Shown here one piece after another: positions 6,272-9,372 of a stretch of DNA of 9,372 nt. Source of the stretch: a bacterium (GTDB lineage: Bacteria > UBA3054); contig JAFYIM010000201.1 of NCBI GenBank assembly GCA_017538635.1, forward strand, positions 1-9,372, in the 5' to 3' direction. The stretch's first letter is position 1. Every line of letters starts with the position of its first letter. A model generated the notes under the pieces. That model saw only the letters and a program-made list of their open reading frames with translations, was not told the origin of the DNA and did no database searches. The position numbers were made by a program, and so were the translations under genes.

Positions 6272-7338
6272 CTCAGGTCCTCCAAAAGCATGCAGTCGCC
6301 GTAAGAGAAAAAGCGGTAGCGCTCTTTTACGGCCAGCTCGTAGATCCTACGCCACTCGTCGCCAATGAGCGCGGCCACCAGCATGAGGAGAGTGGACTTT
6401 GGCAGATGAAAGTTCGTCAGCAGGGCGTCGATGGAGCGGACCTTGACGGGCGGATGGATGAAGATGCTCGTGGCCAGCAAGCCGGAACGGAATTTCCCTT
6501 CCTCGTCCAGGCAGGACTCCAAAACTCTCAGAGAGGTCGTGCCAACGGCGATTATCCTTCTGCCCTCGCTCCTGGCCTGGTTAAGCAGTTCCGCCTGTTC
6601 GGGGGTGAAGGTGAAGGTCTCCTCATGCATCTCATGCTTCCTGATGTCGTTCACTTTGACAGGTTTGAAAGTGCCAAGCCCCACGTTCAGGGTAACTTCC
6701 AGAAGCGTCACGCCCAGATCTTTAAGAGCCTTTAAAATTTCCGGCGTGAAATGAAGGCCGGCGGTGGGGGCCGCCACGGCCCAGCCACTCTTGGCATAGA
6801 CGGTCTGGTAGCGCTCCCGGTCGGAAGCCTCTGAGGGGCCTTTGGGGCGCTCTATATAGGGAGGGAGGGGAACTGTCCCCTCTTTTTCCAAAAACGCGTT
6901 TACGGCGGCGCTGGAGGCCTCAAATCGCACTCTCCGCTGACCATCAGGGAGTATTTCCGTAAATTCGCCCAATAAACCGCCGCAAACGACTTTGACCCCC
7001 GGCTTGCAGGAGTGGCCCGGGCGGACGGTAGCGACGAATTCACCCTCGCCTTCTTCTTTGGTAAGCAAGAGTTCTATTTTCGTTCCGGTGCCGACTCTTT
7101 TGACGTAAAGCCTGGCCGGGATCACTTTGCAGTTGTTCAGAACGAGCACGTCGCCGGCCTTGAAGTATGAGATTATGTCCCTGAATATCCCCTGGGTGAT
7201 CTTGCCGCTGGCTTTCGAGTAGCGTATGAGCCTGCTCTCGTCTCTTTTGGGAGCCGGCGTTTGGGCGATGAGTTCTTTGGGCAGGTCGTATTCGTAAGCC
7301 CTCAGATCCCACCAGGGATATTCCTGTTCGTTTGTCAT
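6268..7338 (-). CDS. queA: S-adenosylmethionine:tRNA ribosyltransferase-isomerase
   Basis: A 356-residue cytoplasmic enzyme of normal QueA length. It transfers the ribosyl moiety of S-adenosylmethionine to preQ1 at position 34 of GUN-anticodon tRNAs, forming epoxyqueuosine. Family signatures are YDLPKELIAQ near 17-26 and RDESRL at 32-37, AGDVLVLNNCKVIPARL at 61-77, the PTAGLHFT core at 191-198, HEMHEETF at 235-242, AVGTTSLRVLES at 264-275, LTNFHLPKSTLLMLVAA at 307-323 and YRFFSYGDCMLL at 341-352. All are intact. About ten residues precede the usual N-terminus, and no better internal start is evident. Its ATG overlaps the SpoIID-like stop and its stop overlaps tcdA, both as ATGA. The common partner tgt is not in the window; the preQ1-inserting transglycosylase must be elsewhere. 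Confidence 0.97.
   Translation of the reverse strand: MTNEQEYPWWDLRAYEYDLPKELIAQTPAPKRDESRLIRYSKASGKITQGIFRDIISYFKAGDVLVLNNCKVIPARLYVKRVGTGTKIELLLTKEEGEGEFVATVRPGHSCKPGVKVVCGGLLGEFTEILPDGQRRVRFEASSAAVNAFLEKEGTVPLPPYIERPKGPSEASDRERYQTVYAKSGWAVAAPTAGLHFTPEILKALKDLGVTLLEVTLNVGLGTFKPVKVNDIRKHEMHEETFTFTPEQAELLNQARSEGRRIIAVGTTSLRVLESCLDEEGKFRSGLLATSIFIHPPVKVRSIDALLTNFHLPKSTLLMLVAALIGDEWRRIYELAVKERYRFFSYGDCMLLEDLR
6279..6283 (-). promoter_or_regulatory. Shine-Dalgarno for tcdA inside the queA 3' end
   Basis: On the minus strand GGAGG lies 7 nt before the tcdA ATG, within the last codons of queA. It fixes the tcdA start and explains how that gene is translated despite the ATGA overlap. Confidence 0.8.
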
Positions 7339-8489
7339 CTCAACTTTGCGCCGGGATAGAAATGTTCCAGCATCTTTTCATGGGTTATACCCTGGTCGGC
7401 CATGCCTTTGGTGCACCATTGGCACATGCCGACGCCATGTCCCCAGCCGTTGCCCTTGAAAGTATAGACGCTACCGTTAAGCAAGACGGAAAAACGCGTG
7501 GATTTTATGACGTCGTAGCCTACGGCCTTCCTCAATTGCTCGCCTGTCAGAGTAGCGCTGCCGATTCTGATCTCAGCCACTCGTCCGGAATTGAAGCGCT
7601 TCGTCACCTGCAAAGGCGCGGCGTTCCCGGGATTGTAGCCGGCCGCTTTCAATTTCGAAGCCAGATCCGCGGCGCCGATAGAATACTCCCATTCGTAGTG
7701 CTTGCAGCCTTTGCAATAGGGGCTGGTAACGCCGGAGGGGTAAAACCTGACATAGGTGAAGATCTTTTCGCCGTCTTCCGTGGCGCCGCCGCAGCAAGTG
7801 TGGAAGAACGTCAAAAGAGGCTTGCCGTTGTATTCAAGGTAATTGCCGGCAGTTCCGTAAACGGCCGCCGTAGTCGAGGCAGCCTCGGCGCTGGCGCCGC
7901 CGTATAACTGGTCGCCCGGCGAAGTCAGGTCATAGTCCTTCTGGTAATTCTCCTCACACTTGGCGATGGTGTAAGAGCGGGAACAAATAGCTTGAGCCTT
8001 GAGGGCTTCCGTAGGCCAGGAGGCGAAAGTCTCTTTCGGCACCACGCCGCAGAGATACTCTTCCAAGCCGAGATGATTGACCACGGTAAGCGTGCTGCCG
8101 TTGGAGATGAATTCCATCTGCCCGCGGTAATTGACGCCGTCAACGTTTATGAGCGCGCCCTCTTCCGGCACCATCATAATGCGGGAGGAGCGGTATTTGC
8201 CCTGGCCGGTCTTGCCGTTTATGGCAAGAAAGCCGTTTTCGACTGTGATCCTGGCGTTCGCCACTTTGGCAAAGCGTCCCATGTATGTTCCGCTCGCCTG
8301 ATCGTAGTAAGAACCGGCGCCCGAGATGTTGACCATAACGGAATTCACCTTGCTCTTGATGGCGACTCTGACGGTCTCCTGCTTGTTGAGAGTGGCCCCG
8401 ATCACGGGAATGATGACCTCGGAAGTTACTCCGCAGCCGGCCAAAACGAGCGCGGCCAAAACAAGCGTAATCAATCTGGCTGTTTTCAT
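7335..8489 (-). CDS. SpoIID/LytB-domain lipoprotein, probable peptidoglycan lytic transglycosylase
   Basis: 384 residues. A short signal sequence ends in lipobox LAGC with Cys19, so the mature protein is probably membrane-anchored outside the cytoplasm. The SpoIID/LytB domain fills the C-terminal two thirds: LEEYLCGVVPKETFASWP at 142-159 with the likely catalytic Glu153, EALKAQAICSRSYTIA at 161-176, the FFHTCCGGATED segment at 228-239 matching the SpoIID metal-binding loop (His230, Cys232/Cys233), a CKGCKHYEW stretch at 259-267, and GWGHGVGMCQW at 348-358 near the end. SpoIID cleaves glycan strands stripped of stem peptides. Homologues occur well outside spore formers, so this gene does not imply sporulation. 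The usual GMSQYGA is GMCQWCT here. It lies between lepB (5-nt gap) and queA (ATGA overlap). No clear Shine-Dalgarno precedes it. Confidence 0.88.
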   Translation of the reverse strand: MKTARLITLVLAALVLAGCGVTSEVIIPVIGATLNKQETVRVAIKSKVNSVMVNISGAGSYYDQASGTYMGRFAKVANARITVENGFLAINGKTGQGKYRSSRIMMVPEEGALINVDGVNYRGQMEFISNGSTLTVVNHLGLEEYLCGVVPKETFASWPTEALKAQAICSRSYTIAKCEENYQKDYDLTSPGDQLYGGASAEAASTTAAVYGTAGNYLEYNGKPLLTFFHTCCGGATEDGEKIFTYVRFYPSGVTSPYCKGCKHYEWEYSIGAADLASKLKAAGYNPGNAAPLQVTKRFNSGRVAEIRIGSATLTGEQLRKAVGYDVIKSTRFSVLLNGSVYTFKGNGWGHGVGMCQWCTKGMADQGITHEKMLEHFYPGAKLR

Positions 8490-8494
8490 ATTGA

Positions 8495-9298
8495 TCAGTG
8501 GATAGCTCTAATTCGTTTAAAGGGAAGATAGACGCAAAGAGCGCGGCCTTTAAGGGTGTCGCGGTGGGCAAAGCCCCAGTAGCGGCTGTCGGCGGAATGG
8601 GCGGAGTTGTCGCCAAGCATGAAGAAACAGTTTTCCGGCACCTTGACCACGGGCGTGACCTCGTCCTTTATGACATGAACTTTCCTGTCGCCTACCATAA
8701 CGTAGTTGCGCTCCCCTTCCACAGGCCTAATGGCACGGAATGGCACGCCGTCGATATAAAGGGCGTCGTAGATCTCCTTGTTGCCCGTCCGGCGCTCGAC
8801 CTCCAGAAGAGAATTGGCGATCGTCTGAAGCTGCCTGCTGAATATCCCGTCATAGGTGTAGCGGACATACGTTGCCGTGGCCGGTCGATTGGTCACGATA
8901 TGATCGTTGACGTAAAGGCGGCCGTCCTTCACCATGACGGTGTCGCCGGGAGTTCCGGCGCAGCGTTTGATGTAATCGATGTTGCGGTTGGCAGGATGCT
9001 CAAAGACGACCACATCCCCCACTTCAGGAAGGTGCATCCAAGGCAGCATCCAATACCCGTCAGGCAAAGGCAGCGTCCAGTCGATAAGCGGGATCTTCAC
9101 TTTACAGTTGAAGCCGTAGGCGCAGCGCAGAACGAAGATGTGGTCGCCGAAGCCGCGGCCCATTTCCTTGGCGCCGTACAAGGTCGGCTCCATGCTGCCG
9201 GTCGGGATCTTGAAGAGCTCTATGGTGTTGGATTTCAGAAGCAGCGCCAGAAGAATAAGAGCGATGGTGCTCAGAATGCTTTTTACCGTTTTGTTCAT
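8495..9298 (-). CDS. lepB: Signal peptidase I with an enlarged substrate-side insertion
   Basis: 267 residues, with one N-terminal membrane anchor (about residues 6-22) followed by an extracytoplasmic catalytic domain. The serine nucleophile is Ser35 in PTGSMEPTL and the general-base lysine is Lys111 in YIKRCAGTPGDTV; box E is GDNSAHSADSRYWG at 229-242. It removes signal peptides from exported proteins. Between the Ser box and the GDVVVF strand (94-99) there are about 50 residues, including MGRGFGDHIFVLRCAYGFN and an aromatic/proline-rich stretch, longer than in minimal LepB. A second long insert lies at about 145-215. The start follows the upstream stop by 2 nt with AGGGAA at 9307-9312. It makes an envelope pair with the following SpoIID-like gene. 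Confidence 0.95.
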   Translation of the reverse strand: MNKTVKSILSTIALILLALLLKSNTIELFKIPTGSMEPTLYGAKEMGRGFGDHIFVLRCAYGFNCKVKIPLIDWTLPLPDGYWMLPWMHLPEVGDVVVFEHPANRNIDYIKRCAGTPGDTVMVKDGRLYVNDHIVTNRPATATYVRYTYDGIFSRQLQTIANSLLEVERRTGNKEIYDALYIDGVPFRAIRPVEGERNYVMVGDRKVHVIKDEVTPVVKVPENCFFMLGDNSAHSADSRYWGFAHRDTLKGRALCVYLPFKRIRAIH

Positions 9299-9300
9299 GA

Positions 9301-9372
9301 TCAGCGTTCCCTAAGCATCATTAAGAGTTCCGCGTTGGAGGAAGTGAGCTTGACTTGGTCTATCAGGCGCTC
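9301..9372 (-). CDS. rho: Transcription termination factor Rho, C-terminal fragment (rest outside window)
   Basis: The last 23 codons and a TGA stop; the 5' part lies beyond position 9372. The peptide begins ERLIDQVKLTSSN and ends LLMMLRER. It aligns over its full length without gaps to the C-terminus of bacterial Rho as I remember it (E. coli ends EFLINKLAMTKTN ... FFEMMKRS), sharing E, LI, the T and N, an M and the basic tail. Rho is the hexameric RNA-dependent ATPase that terminates transcription. The stop is 2 nt before the lepB ATG, so it probably heads or belongs to the same operon. With only 23 residues, the call remains provisional. Confidence 0.7.
   Translation of the reverse strand, partial: ERLIDQVKLTSSNAELLMMLRER
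9307..9312 (-). promoter_or_regulatory. Shine-Dalgarno for lepB within the upstream gene
   Basis: On the minus strand AGGGAA lies 8 nt before the lepB ATG, inside the final codons of the probable rho. It supports the chosen lepB start and coupling to the upstream gene. Confidence 0.65.

Noticed and set aside
7335..8489. Evidence of endospore formation from the SpoIID domain
   Set aside because: SpoIID/LytB domains are widespread in non-sporulating bacteria, and no other sporulation gene is present here.

Overview
The window (GC-rich, roughly 55-60 % by eye) holds nine complete protein-coding genes and two gene fragments, in two convergent blocks. No rRNA, tRNA, CRISPR array, transposase, integrase or phage gene was seen. 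The organism is probably an anaerobic, fermentative bacterium with an envelope-rich gene complement. Signs of this are duplicated AMP-forming arylacetate-CoA ligases paired with ACT-domain proteins (an arrangement usually seen near indolepyruvate:ferredoxin oxidoreductase in anaerobes), a SpoIID/LytB lipoprotein and a compact FGE-sulfatase-fold lipoprotein. The phylum cannot be fixed from this window. Elusimicrobia, Lentisphaerae/PVC relatives, or a Negativicutes-like Firmicute are possible, and none is demonstrated.

Plus-strand block (1-4732): the last 25 codons of an ACT-domain gene, then paaK copy 1, a strong 11-bp hairpin in a 108-nt gap, a complete double-ACT gene, paaK copy 2 and a sodium:solute symporter. 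It reads as a tandemly duplicated ACT-PaaK cassette plus a transporter. The likely joint role is uptake and CoA activation (or the reverse energy-conserving step) of arylacetates from aromatic amino acid metabolism, with ACT proteins as probable amino-acid sensors. The two PaaK proteins are only about half identical overall, yet share two patches of nearly identical DNA.

Convergence zone (4733-4955, 223 nt): no gene. It holds two large, adjacent palindromes. The first (4738-4835) is a composite hairpin ending in a T6 run. The second (4851-4937) has 34 paired positions flanked by T/A runs on both sides, so it can terminate transcription from either direction.

Minus-strand block (9372 down to 4956): the last 23 codons of a probable rho, then lepB (signal peptidase I), a SpoIID/LytB-domain lipoprotein, queA (queuosine synthesis), a tcdA/ThiF-family E1-like gene (ct6A synthesis on tRNA), and a small FGE-sulfatase-like lipoprotein. 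Gaps are 2 and 5 nt, followed by three successive ATGA start/stop overlaps, so this is one tightly coupled operon mixing envelope biogenesis with modification of tRNA anticodon-loop bases. It ends at the bidirectional terminator.
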